Below the pieces are notes generated by a model. The model made no database searches. It saw only the letters and a program-made list of their open reading frames with translations, and was not told where the DNA came from. A program made the position numbers and the translations under genes. A stretch of 9,708 nt of DNA from the NCBI GenBank assembly GCA_027490345.1, contig JAIXYF010000090.1:1-9708 (forward strand), given 5' to 3'. This DNA is from Novosphingobium sp. Lineage in GTDB: Bacteria > Pseudomonadota > Alphaproteobacteria > Sphingomonadales > Sphingomonadaceae. This document shows positions 1 through 5,355 of this stretch, one piece after another. How positions within the stretch are numbered: position 1 is the first letter of the stretch; each line of letters begins with the position of its first letter.

Positions 1-703
1 CCAATTGCTCCATCTGGGCGAGCGCTGCAGGCGCAGCGGCGGCAGCTTGCAGTTCTGCGGGAGGGCTGGAAGGCAAAGCTGCGGACTGAGGCGGAAGCTC
101 TGCCCCCGGCAGAGCCAGCTCGGCATGGGCAGTTTTGGGGGCGGTTTTAGGGGTAGGTCTGACCTCCGCTTCGGCCCCGGCGTCTGCGCCAGCATCTGGC
201 AGAGCGCCAGCTTCGGGGGCGGCTGCCGGGGCAGGCGGAGCAGGGGGCGCGGCATCGCTACCCGGCGGTGCTGCGGTTTCGGGCCTGATCGCGCGGCGGA
301 AATCGGGCGAAAGTACGCCGCTGCTCGCCTCCAGGGCCGAGACAGGTTCTCCCGCACGTTCGGTTACTGGCGCGGGCACGGCCTTGGCAGCAGCCAGCTC
401 CGAGCGCTGCGGCGCGGCCGCAGCAGGCCGCCGCGCTTCCTTGCGCGCGGGCGCGGCTTTTTGCGGCTGGGTGTGCAACCGGGCGGGCACCTGAGCCTCT
501 GGCGCTTCCAGCCCGGCAAAGCGCGGCTGGGGCAGCCGCTGCGGAAACCGTGCTTTCTTGGCTATGCGCGGCGATTTGGGTTCGGCGTCCTCGGCGGGCG
601 CGGTTTCACGGCGCGCAGCATCCCCCGCGAGCGCGAGGGTGGCGCCAAGCACCACCCGCAAGCGTCCGGAGGTTTTGGTATCGCCCCCCGCGCGCCGGGT
701 CAC
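1..703 (-). CDS. Ala/Pro-rich exported protein, 3' end cut by window edge; possible fibre secretion component
   Basis: An open frame of 234 codons runs from a GTG at 703 to the left edge without a stop. The GTG overlaps the chaperone's stop codon (GTGA), so the two genes are probably translationally coupled. The N-terminus is basic, then has a short hydrophobic stretch (RVVLGATLALAG, residues 16-27), which could be a signal peptide or a weak membrane anchor. A TTG 14 codons further in is another possible start. Nearly everything after residue 35 is low-complexity Ala, Pro, Glu and Arg, as in periplasm-spanning or linker segments; no folded domain is visible. In classical chaperone-usher operons the gene after the chaperone encodes the outer-membrane usher, so this could be the leader and linker of an usher-like protein. 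A TonB-like protein or another linker-rich envelope protein cannot be excluded. The frame is supported by the absence of stops and the junction; the function is inferred from position only. Confidence 0.6.
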   Translation of the reverse strand, partial: MTRRAGGDTKTSGRLRVVLGATLALAGDAARRETAPAEDAEPKSPRIAKKARFPQRLPQPRFAGLEAPEAQVPARLHTQPQKAAPARKEARRPAAAAPQRSELAAAKAVPAPVTERAGEPVSALEASSGVLSPDFRRAIRPETAAPPGSDAAPPAPPAPAAAPEAGALPDAGADAGAEAEVRPTPKTAPKTAHAELALPGAELPPQSAALPSSPPAELQAAAAAPAALAQMEQL

Positions 704-1659
704 GGCACGACGAATTCCTGCCGGGCAAGCACTTTGCCGGGCGCCATGTCGTCATCGATATAGCTGATCGTCCAGCGCGTGCCCCGCGCCAGAAAGCGGG
801 GTTCGGTCGCAGGATTGATCATCACCTGCACCGCGCGCTCGGTGATTTCGGTATAAACACCGATGCCCTTGATTTCGGCCACGGGCTGCTTTGCGCCCGG
901 CGCCGTGATCACGATATCGCCAAAGGCCGAGCGCGTGCCCCCGCGCGTGAGGGTGAGTGCCAGCACGGGCGGCGCGCCGGGCGCGGTGCTCAGCTGGATA
1001 TCCTTGAAACCGGCGGTCAGCGTGGTTTCCCCCACCCGCACGATCACCGGAATGGAAATGCCGAAGCGCGGCACGATGCGCACGCCGATCCCGCCGCCGG
1101 TCTCCCCGCCTGCGGCTTCATCGATGCTGGTGCCGCCGGTTTCAGGAGGCACCGAAACCACGGTGAAGTGCGAGCGGTATTCGCCCGGTGGCAGTTCGGG
1201 CGGAACGCGCGCCATGATCCGCACCATCTGCGCTTCGCTGGCAGGCAGCGTGACATGGCGCGGCGACCAGCGCAGGAAGCTGCTGGCAGTCTTGACCGCA
1301 TCACGCGCGGCGGCATCTTCCAGCGCGCCGAGTTCGATCAGCCGCCCATCGCGCTGCATCGCCATGTCGGAAACAGTGATTTCATAATCCCCGGCGGCGG
1401 CCGCGCGGTTGTAGAGCCCGACGCTGGCAATGCGCGTCCGCTCGTCGATCACCACGCGTTTGGGGAACAGGTTGATGTCGCCCATCCCGCCCACTGCGCC
1501 AGCGGGCAGGGCAGCAGGGGCAGGGGGCGCGTCGGCGGCGTCTTCAGCCGGTGCGGCCGTTTGCGCCGCAGCGCTGGAAAGCAGGGAGAGCGCGAAGCTG
1601 GTGCCAGCCGCGGCAGTCTTCAGCGCAGCCGCAAGGCCGCGTGGTCCGATTGTAAGCAA
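700..1659 (-). CDS. PapD-like periplasmic pilus chaperone
   Basis: Protein of 319 residues. Such chaperones fold secreted pilin-like subunits in the periplasm and hand them to an outer-membrane assembly platform. Residues 1-32 form a signal peptide ending SSAAA-Q, followed by an Ala/Pro linker to about 57. The first Ig-like domain starts at GDINLFPKRVVID (60-72), with the basic residue after the first strand that in PapD anchors the subunit carboxylate. It continues with the strand ASVGLYNR and the motif FLRWSPRHVTLPASEAQMVRIM (128-149), typical of the family. The F strand YRSHFTVVSVPP and the G strand IGVRIVPRFGISIPVIVR are joined by a long Gly/Glu-rich loop (about 173-190). The second domain fills 210-319. 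The start is TTG at 1659: an in-frame TGA lies six codons upstream and no ATG or GTG precedes the signal peptide. The ribosome site is weak (GGGA). The protein is longer than the usual 230-250 residues because of the leader, linker and loop. It lies 71 bases after a DUF4402 gene and overlaps the next gene. Confidence 0.85.
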   Translation of the reverse strand: MLTIGPRGLAAALKTAAAGTSFALSLLSSAAAQTAAPAEDAADAPPAPAALPAGAVGGMGDINLFPKRVVIDERTRIASVGLYNRAAAAGDYEITVSDMAMQRDGRLIELGALEDAAARDAVKTASSFLRWSPRHVTLPASEAQMVRIMARVPPELPPGEYRSHFTVVSVPPETGGTSIDEAAGGETGGGIGVRIVPRFGISIPVIVRVGETTLTAGFKDIQLSTAPGAPPVLALTLTRGGTRSAFGDIVITAPGAKQPVAEIKGIGVYTEITERAVQVMINPATEPRFLARGTRWTISYIDDDMAPGKVLARQEFVVP

Positions 1660-1730
1660 TGAAGTCGTCCCGGGTCAGCAAATACGGTAAATCCCTTATG
1701 GGGAATCCCGGAATCGCTGGCAATCGCAGA

Positions 1731-2264
1731 CTACTGATAAGTCACAGTTACGGCATACGTTCCGGTGTAGGTGCCGATTGTCTGGTTAGGCCCGACATTG
1801 AGCGTGGCCCCCACGGACAGCACATACGTGCGCGCCGGGCTGAAGACATCGCCGGGGGTCCAGCTGCTGCGGAACGCGCTGAGGCGCATGTTGCGCGTGC
1901 CTTGCCGCAGGATTGCCACGGTGGGCAGATCGATCGAAAACAGCCGTCCGGCTTCTCCGACCAGCAAAAACGTGCCCGGCCCGCGCGTCGTGGTCTGCGC
2001 GATGGCCGTGCTGGTGGTCACCCCGCCCGTCGTGGTGATCGTGCCCGACGGCGACAGAATCACGGTTCCGGACGAAGTGGGCCGGGTTAATTGCCCGAAC
2101 GAAAGCGTATCCACCGGCACGATGGCCAGCGGCGTGAGGATCGAAGCCTGTGCCGATCCGCTCATCGAAGCGCTGCTCGGGGCTGCGAATGCAGCGCCGG
2201 TGAAGGCTGCCATGGCGCAAACCATGGCCGCCATCCCGGCCAGGGATCGCGTGGCGAGGGGCAT
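1731..2264 (-). CDS. DUF4402 secreted pilin-like protein, type B (B2)
   Basis: A 177-residue exported protein of the DUF4402 family, a beta-sandwich domain common in sphingomonads and usually of unassigned function. Residues 1-27 are a signal peptide ending GAAFA. The mature protein has the family pattern: an alternating hydrophobic N-terminal strand (SASILTPLAIVPV), DTLSFGQL, a central GEAGRLFSIDLP, and a closing strand ending TYAVTVTYQ. Gly at -14 and Tyr at -2 match the C-terminal pattern that PapD-like chaperones recognise in pilins. The mature part lacks cysteine. ATG 2264 is preferred over ATG 2270: GGAAG sits six bases before the former but directly abuts the latter. It resembles the product at 3298-3843 (shared TTGGV/TTSGG, TAIAQ, RxGTF, GExGRxF) more than the type A proteins. 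It follows a type A gene across a strong stem-loop and precedes the chaperone, so it is probably a lower-abundance subunit of the same fibre. Confidence 0.88.
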   Translation of the reverse strand: MPLATRSLAGMAAMVCAMAAFTGAAFAAPSSASMSGSAQASILTPLAIVPVDTLSFGQLTRPTSSGTVILSPSGTITTTGGVTTSTAIAQTTTRGPGTFLLVGEAGRLFSIDLPTVAILRQGTRNMRLSAFRSSWTPGDVFSPARTYVLSVGATLNVGPNQTIGTYTGTYAVTVTYQ

Positions 2265-2305
2265 CAGCATCTTCCGCAGGGGAGTGAGCGTGTCGGGAAT
2301 GAGCG

Positions 2306-2339
2306 TGTCGGGGGCGCGCGGATTGGCCCGCCCCCGACA
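2306..2339 (-). promoter_or_regulatory. Perfect 11-bp intercistronic stem-loop between A3 and B2, no U tract
   Basis: TGTCGGGGGCG (2306-2316) pairs perfectly with CGCCCCCGACA (2329-2339) around a 12-base loop. It begins 12 bases after the stop of the upstream DUF4402 gene and lies 42 bases before the next start. No T-run follows on the minus strand, so it should not be an efficient intrinsic terminator. An attenuator or an RNA 3'-end stabiliser that makes the upstream subunit more abundant is likelier. Part of the sequence (CGTGTCGGG) is repeated just below at 2289-2297. Confidence 0.6.
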
Positions 2340-2350
2340 GGTTCGTACGA

Positions 2351-2845
2351 TCAGTTGTAGGTAACGGTCGCCGAATAGGTGCCCGTGTAGGCACCGGCCG
2401 GCTCGGTGCCAGCCAGGGTCAGCGTGCCGCCGACCGTGAAGGAAGCGGCGCCGCCCGTGAGTGTACCGCTGGCTGCCGAAGCCGAAGTGGTGAAGGGGAT
2501 GTTGTTGGTGCCATCGCTGACGTTGCCGCCGCCCGTGGTGATCGAGAACGTGCGACCGGCATCGCCCGCGACGGTGAAGGCGTCAGCCGAATTGGTCGAG
2601 CCGGGAACGAAGGCGACATCGCCGCCGACCGAACCGACGCCCGCCGACGTCACCGTGACCGAACCACCGGTGCCGGTGGTGAACGTGCCAAAGCCGAGTG
2701 CGGCGCCCGAGGTGTGGGTCAGCACGATCGGCGCGACGATCGTCGCGGTTGCGGTGCCGTCCGCCGAAGAGGTGTTGCCCGAAGCGGCAAAAGCCGGGGT
2801 GGCCGAAATCAGGGCGATGGCCGAAGCGAGAATGATCTTCTTCAC
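2351..2845 (-). CDS. DUF4402 secreted pilin-like protein, type A (A3)
   Basis: Protein of 164 residues starting at GTG 2845 (MKKIILAS...), with a GGGAG ribosome site seven bases upstream (2853-2857). Signal peptide 1-20 ends PAFA; the mature protein is rich in Thr, Gly, Ser and Ala and has no cysteine. The order is family-typical: ATATIVAPIVLTH (an alternating hydrophobic strand that could act as a donor strand), LGFGTFTTGTGGSVTVT, AFVPGSTNSADAFTVAGDAGRTFSI, SFTVGGTLTL, and the last strand ending YTGTYSATVTYN. Gly is at -14 and Tyr at -2, as in chaperone-usher pilins. It is closely similar in protein and DNA to the genes at 3911 and 4780. It appears to be first in a unit followed by B2, the chaperone and the left-edge gene. 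Secretion and family are clear; the role as a major fibre subunit is inferred. Confidence 0.92.
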   Translation of the reverse strand: MKKIILASAIALISATPAFAASGNTSSADGTATATIVAPIVLTHTSGAALGFGTFTTGTGGSVTVTSAGVGSVGGDVAFVPGSTNSADAFTVAGDAGRTFSITTGGGNVSDGTNNIPFTTSASAASGTLTGGAASFTVGGTLTLAGTEPAGAYTGTYSATVTYN

Positions 2846-2946
2846 GTGTAAGCTCCCGAATGGTGATCATGGCGCCTCCCCCCTGGGCTGCGACATGATC
2901 TGAAAACTGCGGTACTGCGAACGCAGGCCGGAACGCCGTTGCTCTG

Positions 2947-2962
2947 TACGTAGAGTTACGTA
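2947..2962 (-). promoter_or_regulatory. Paired TACGTA boxes upstream of A3
   Basis: Two palindromic TACGTA hexamers (2947-2952 and 2957-2962) are spaced exactly 10 bp apart, one helical turn, about 105 bp upstream of the A3 start. The same core occurs upstream of A1 as ATACGTAT (5356-5363) and with one change upstream of A2 as ATGCGTAT (4512-4519). An ATTAAC lies a little further upstream (complement of 2973-2978). This suggests a shared operator or promoter element; the binding protein is unknown. Confidence 0.4.
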
Positions 2963-3058
2963 TTCGGGGCGAGTTAATGGGGAGTTATCCGCTGTTTTAC
3001 TTAGGTAATGTCCCGTATTGAGAATAGTAAGTAATTGGAAATACTTCCTTATGCGCAA

Positions 3059-3066
3059 TTAACCAT
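3059..3066 (+). promoter_or_regulatory. CtrA-type half-site TTAACCAT
   Basis: Exact TTAACCAT, the octamer form of the CtrA recognition half-site known from Caulobacter, in the AT-rich region upstream of A3. It is oriented opposite to the genes. No second TTAA follows at the N7 spacing of a full site. It is one of four exact copies in the window, all intergenic. Confidence 0.45.
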
Positions 3067-3229
3067 GTAAGTGCCGCTGCCGAATTGACTATCCGCCGAT
3101 TGCCATGCGGCGCCGGGCACGGAAGGTGCGCCTCTGGCCTGCTGTTCAGGGCAGGGGACAGCGGCAAAAAATTTTGTGCCGTAACGATTTTTCTGTCTGG
3201 CAGCGCAAGATCGCGGCTGCCGAGCACGC

Positions 3230-3259
3230 AAAAAAGCCCGCAGCCGGGAAGGCGCGGGC
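3230..3259 (-). terminator. Rho-independent terminator after B1
   Basis: Read on the minus strand, GCCCGC (3259-3254) and GCGGGC (3241-3236) form a 6-bp all-GC stem around a 12-base loop, followed at once by six T (3235-3230). It lies about 40 bases after the stop of the DUF4402 gene at 3298. It should end the A2-B1 transcript and separate it from the A3 unit. A second small hairpin (3265-3281) lies between the stop and the terminator. Confidence 0.85.
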
Positions 3260-3297
3260 CCGTGACGCAGTGATTCTGCGTGGGATTCGGGGGGGAA

Positions 3298-3843
3298 TCA
3301 GTTGTAGGAAGCGGTGATCTGGTACGTGCCGTTGTAAGTGCCGATGGCCTGCGCGGCCCCCACGGCAAGCGTGCCGCCCACCGCGATATCGCGCGTGCCA
3401 GCAGGCGAACCACTCAGCGCGCCGACGGTGAATAGAGTGATCGTCATCGTGCCGCCGCCGCTGCGGCTGACCGTGGCGGCCAGCGGCAGGGTTACGAAGA
3501 ACTGCCGCCCCGGCTCACCGGTGACGCGAAACGTGCCCGCCCGGGGGCCGGTGCTGCCCTGCGCGATGGCCGTATTGCCCACCATGCCGCCGCTGGTCGT
3601 GACCACGCCTGCGGTATTGACGGTGACGGTGCCAGCTGTTGCGGGCTGTGCCATCACGCCGAACCGCAGCGGCGCCGTGGCAGTGATGCTGATCGGCCGA
3701 ATCACGGTGGCGCTGGCAGTGCCCGTCACCGTGACCGAGCCGCCCGGCGCCGCGAGCGCCGGAAATGGCGCAGCAAGCAGCGCGGCAAACAGGGCCAGAA
3801 ACGGGGCCCTTCTTGCAAGCAGAATATGGCGGCGAATGGCCAT
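3298..3843 (-). CDS. DUF4402 secreted pilin-like protein, type B (B1)
   Basis: Protein of 181 residues starting at ATG 3843, with an AAGGTGA ribosome site just upstream. The signal peptide is long and Arg-rich at its N-terminus (MAIRRHILLARR), with a hydrophobic core ending FPALA near residue 31. The mature protein shows the DUF4402 layout: SATVIRPISITAT, LRFGVMAQPATAGTVTV, the conserved GEPGRQFFVTLP, VGGTLAVG, and a final strand ending GTYQITASYN. Gly at -14 and Tyr at -2 are kept. There is no cysteine. It is closest to B2, sharing the insert VVTTSGGMVGNTAIAQ against TTTGGVTTSTAIAQ. It follows A2 after 67 bases that hold a UUCG-capped hairpin, and is followed by a strong terminator, so A2-B1 forms a two-gene unit. 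A minor, initiating or terminating subunit is possible; this is inferred. Confidence 0.9.
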   Translation of the reverse strand: MAIRRHILLARRAPFLALFAALLAAPFPALAAPGGSVTVTGTASATVIRPISITATAPLRFGVMAQPATAGTVTVNTAGVVTTSGGMVGNTAIAQGSTGPRAGTFRVTGEPGRQFFVTLPLAATVSRSGGGTMTITLFTVGALSGSPAGTRDIAVGGTLAVGAAQAIGTYNGTYQITASYN

Positions 3844-3868
3844 GCGCTCACCTTGGCGACGGGGAGCA

Positions 3869-3898
3869 ACCGGCTGCCGCCCGAAGACGGCAGCCGGT
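3869..3898 (-). promoter_or_regulatory. Stable C(UUCG)G-capped stem-loop between A2 and B1
   Basis: ACCGGCTGCCG (3869-3879) and CGGCAGCCGGT (3888-3898) are perfect complements. On the minus strand the 8-base loop TCTTCGGG adds a T-G wobble pair and a C-G pair and leaves a UUCG tetraloop, among the most stable RNA caps known. No T-run follows. It sits in the same A-to-B position as the stem-loop at 2306-2339 though its sequence differs, which suggests selection for the structure. The likely role is partial termination or protection of the A2 message. Confidence 0.65.
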
Positions 3899-3910
3899 GC
3901 GTTCCCGGGA

Positions 3911-4417
3911 TCAGTTATAGGTGACAGTGGCGGAGTAGGTACCGGTGTAGGACCCGGCAGGCGCCGTGCCGGTCACGGTCAGCGTGCCGCCAACCGTGAA
4001 GCTGGCCGTGCCCGTGCTGCTGAGCGCAGTGGTTGCCGCCGAAGCCGTGGTGGTGAACGCAAGATTGGTGGCGCCCGAGGTCACGTTGCCGCCAGTGGTC
4101 GTGATCGAGAACGAGCGGCTGGCATCGCCTGCCACGGTGAACTGATCGGCCGCATTGGTTGATCCGGGCACGAACGTCACGTCGCTGCCAACCGAGCCGA
4201 CGCCAGCGGCCGTGACGGTCACCGTGCCGCCGGTGCCGGTGGTGAAGCGGCCGAAGTTCAGGCTGGCGGTGGCCGGGTGCGTCAGCACGATCGGGGCAAC
4301 GATCGTGGCGGTCGCGGAGCCGGTCGCGGTGGACTGGTTGCCCGATCCGGCAAGGGCCGGCGTGGCGGTGAGGGTGGCCGAAGCGGCAATGGCGGCTGCA
4401 AGAATGATCTTCTTCAC
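3911..4417 (-). CDS. DUF4402 secreted pilin-like protein, type A (A2)
   Basis: Protein of 168 residues starting at GTG 4417 (GTG AAG AAG ATC), matching the start of A3, with an AGGAG ribosome site (4426-4430) eight bases upstream. An in-frame ATG at 4498 would add 27 Arg/Pro-rich residues in front of a normal signal peptide, so it was not used. The signal peptide ends near residue 23 (TPALA). The mature chain has the type A pattern: ATATIVAPIVLTH, LNFGRFTTGTGGTVTVT, a segment with FVPGSTNAADQFTVAGDA, SFTVGGTLTVTG and the final strand YTGTYSATVTYN. Gly -14 and Tyr -2 are present and cysteine is absent. A promoter element with a CtrA half-site lies about 95 bases upstream and B1 follows downstream. 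It is the first gene of its unit and probably a major subunit. Confidence 0.92.
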   Translation of the reverse strand: MKKIILAAAIAASATLTATPALAGSGNQSTATGSATATIVAPIVLTHPATASLNFGRFTTGTGGTVTVTAAGVGSVGSDVTFVPGSTNAADQFTVAGDASRSFSITTTGGNVTSGATNLAFTTTASAATTALSSTGTASFTVGGTLTVTGTAPAGSYTGTYSATVTYN

Positions 4418-4493
4418 GTCGAATGCTCCTGAATGCTGTCTTGCCCCGCAACGTCCCGGTCTCGGAGCTGGTGATCTTGGTTCCACCAGGCGG

Positions 4494-4516
4494 CGCATCA
4501 GCGGCCTCCTGATGCG
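4494..4516. repeat. 8-bp inverted repeat at the presumed A2 transcription start
   Basis: CGCATCAG (4494-4501) is the perfect complement of CTGATGCG (4509-4516), separated by 7 bases. It overlaps the end of the proposed -10 region of A2 and runs into the leader. It could be an operator or a hairpin at the very 5' end of the message. The corresponding spot upstream of A1 does not have it. Confidence 0.35.
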
Positions 4517-4542
4517 TATAATTACTAAGTGAAGATGGTTAA
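4512..4542 (-). promoter_or_regulatory. Predicted A2 promoter with CtrA half-site at -35
   Basis: On the minus strand, TTAACCAT (4542-4535) is followed after five bases by CTTAGTAATTATACGCAT (4529-4512). TTAACC as -35 and TATACG as -10 are 16 bases apart, close to sigma-70 spacing. A CtrA box over the -35 is the usual arrangement in CtrA-activated Caulobacter promoters. The same element with identical internal spacing lies upstream of A1 (5356-5386). Predicted leader about 85-90 bases. Confidence 0.55.
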
Positions 4543-4675
4543 TAATGCGTTTGCAGCCTGGACATTTCTGCAGGAAATCCGCCCACTTTCCGCGTCACGA
4601 AGCGCTTAGGTTTGTTTTATAAATTAATGATTTTTATGAAGATTATTTCCGTCTGGCCGGTTGTTAGCCACACGG

Positions 4676-4704
4676 AAAAGGCGGTCACGCTGTGCGTGCC
4701 GCCT
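4676..4704 (-). terminator. Probable rho-independent terminator of A1
   Basis: AGGCGG (4679-4684) and CACGC (4686-4690) pair with GCGTG (4694-4698) and CCGCCT (4699-4704), giving an 11-bp stem with one bulged base (4685) and a 3-base loop. On the minus strand TTTT (4679-4676) follows, the first T being part of the stem. It lies about 75 bases after the A1 stop and would make A1 a single-gene unit. The U tract is short, so termination may be partial. Confidence 0.55.
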
Positions 4705-4725
4705 GGCTCGGATTCCGATGATGTG

Positions 4726-4733
4726 TTAACCAT
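4726..4733 (+). promoter_or_regulatory. CtrA-type half-site TTAACCAT
   Basis: Exact TTAACCAT, opposite in orientation to the genes, between the A1 hairpin and the A1 terminator. No -10-like sequence lies at a useful distance on the plus strand, so if it is real it may be an accessory site for the A2 region rather than a promoter. Confidence 0.3.
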
Positions 4734-4740
4734 GAGCGCA

Positions 4741-4767
4741 CAGCGCCCCGCCTTGGCAGGGGCGCTG
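4741..4767 (-). promoter_or_regulatory. 9-bp stem-loop just after the A1 stop
   Basis: CAGCGCCCC (4741-4749) pairs perfectly with GGGGCGCTG (4759-4767) around a 9-base loop, 12 bases after the A1 stop codon. No T-run follows. Thus all three type A genes have a strong hairpin close behind them, consistent with 3'-end stabilisation of abundant messages. Confidence 0.5.
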
Positions 4768-4779
4768 CGGCGCGATCTT

Positions 4780-5277
4780 TCAGTTGTAGGCGACGGTGGC
4801 CGAATATGTGCCCGTGTAGGCGCCGGTCGGGGCCGTGCCGGACACGGTCAGCGTGCCGCCAACGGTAAAGCTGCCGGTGCCGGTGGCGCTGAGCGTGCCC
4901 GTTCCGGCCGAAGGCGTGGTGGTGAAGGCAAGGCTGGTTGCGCCCGAGGTGACATTGCCGCCCGTCGTGGCGATCGAGTAGGAGCGATTGGCATCGCCCG
5001 CCACGGTGAAGCTGTCAGCGGCGGTGGTCGAGCCGGGGATGAACGTCACGTCGCTGCCGACCGAACCAGTGCCGGTGGCCGTCACTGTCACCGTGCCGCC
5101 GGTGCCGCGCGTGAAGCGGCCGAAATTGAGAGCGGCTGTCGCCGGGTGCGTCAGCACGATCGGCGCAATGATGGTCGCAGTCGCCGTGCCCGTAGCGGTC
5201 GATTGGTTGCCCGATCCGGCGAAGGCCGGGGTTGCCGTTGCCAGCGCGATCAGCGCTGCGGGAATGATCTTGTGCAC
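4780..5277 (-). CDS. DUF4402 secreted pilin-like protein, type A (A1)
   Basis: Protein of 165 residues from GTG 5277 (GTG CAC AAG ATC), aligned with the GTG AAG AAG starts of A2 and A3. AGGAG (5286-5290) lies eight bases upstream. ATG 5298 would put that ribosome site inside the coding region, so the GTG is preferred. The signal peptide ends TPAFA near residue 20. The mature protein begins GSGNQSTATG, as in A2, and carries ATATIIAPIVLTH, LNFGRFTRGTGGTVTVT, FIPGSTTAADSFTVAGDA, SFTVGGTLTVSG and the closing YTGTYSATVAYN. Gly -14 and Tyr -2 are present and there is no cysteine. It appears to be a single-gene unit with its own promoter element and terminator. The high identity to A2 suggests recent duplication. 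Confidence 0.92.
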   Translation of the reverse strand: MHKIIPAALIALATATPAFAGSGNQSTATGTATATIIAPIVLTHPATAALNFGRFTRGTGGTVTVTATGTGSVGSDVTFIPGSTTAADSFTVAGDANRSYSIATTGGNVTSGATSLAFTTTPSAGTGTLSATGTGSFTVGGTLTVSGTAPTGAYTGTYSATVAYN

Positions 5278-5355
5278 CGATGAAACTCCTGGTCCCATAT
5301 GCCCCGCAGCGGAAGCGCCGTTGGGGCAGAGGGGCCGGGTGCTCCCGGCGTCCTC

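Larger units (their letters stand above)
2846..3297. other. 452-bp intergenic region: terminator of the upstream unit and control region of A3
   Basis: No convincing gene is present. From right to left it holds a small stem-loop (ACGCAG/CTGCGT, 3265-3281), a clear intrinsic terminator (3230-3259), a near-perfect 20-base palindrome (3162-3181, CGGCA arms and an A/T centre), an AT-rich stretch (about 2940-3066) with a CtrA half-site and paired TACGTA boxes, an inverted repeat GATCATG/CATGATC (2865-2871 and 2894-2900), and the leader of A3. A short out-of-frame ORF with a strong ribosome site begins at 2870 in that leader. Confidence 0.6.
4418..4779. other. 362-bp intergenic region between A1 and A2
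   Basis: No convincing gene. From right to left it contains a 9-bp hairpin just after the A1 stop, a CtrA half-site (4726-4733), a probable terminator (4676-4704), an AT-rich island (about 4608-4650) that stands out from the GC-rich surroundings, the A2 promoter element (4512-4542), an 8-bp inverted repeat at the presumed transcription start (4494-4516), and the A2 leader with its ribosome site. Confidence 0.6.

Noticed and set aside
5..763. Long plus-strand open frames over 5-763, 135-494 and 550-1662
   Set aside because: They are antisense to the Ala/Pro-rich gene and the chaperone. Their translations are Arg/Gly/His-rich with no domains, as expected from GC-rich DNA read in the wrong frame.
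2306..2339. Stem-loops 2306-2339, 3869-3898 and 4741-4767 as intrinsic terminators
   Set aside because: None has a T-run on the minus strand, and in two cases the next gene follows closely; they were called regulatory hairpins instead.
3338..4162. Plus-strand open frame of 274 codons, and similar ones at 2406-2903, 4155-4532 and 4988-5365
   Set aside because: These are mirror frames of the DUF4402 genes. They resemble one another only because the sense genes are paralogues.
3915..4451. Minus-strand frame with His/Arg-rich product over A2
   Set aside because: An out-of-frame reading of A2. It resembles the start of the upstream frame at 2870 only because A2 and A3 are paralogues, and it lacks the strong ribosome site.
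5278..5298. ATG 5298 as start of A1, and likewise ATG 4498 for A2 and ATG 6160 for the type C gene
   Set aside because: Each longer start places extra residues before a normal signal peptide; in A1 and A2 it also places the conserved ribosome site inside the gene.
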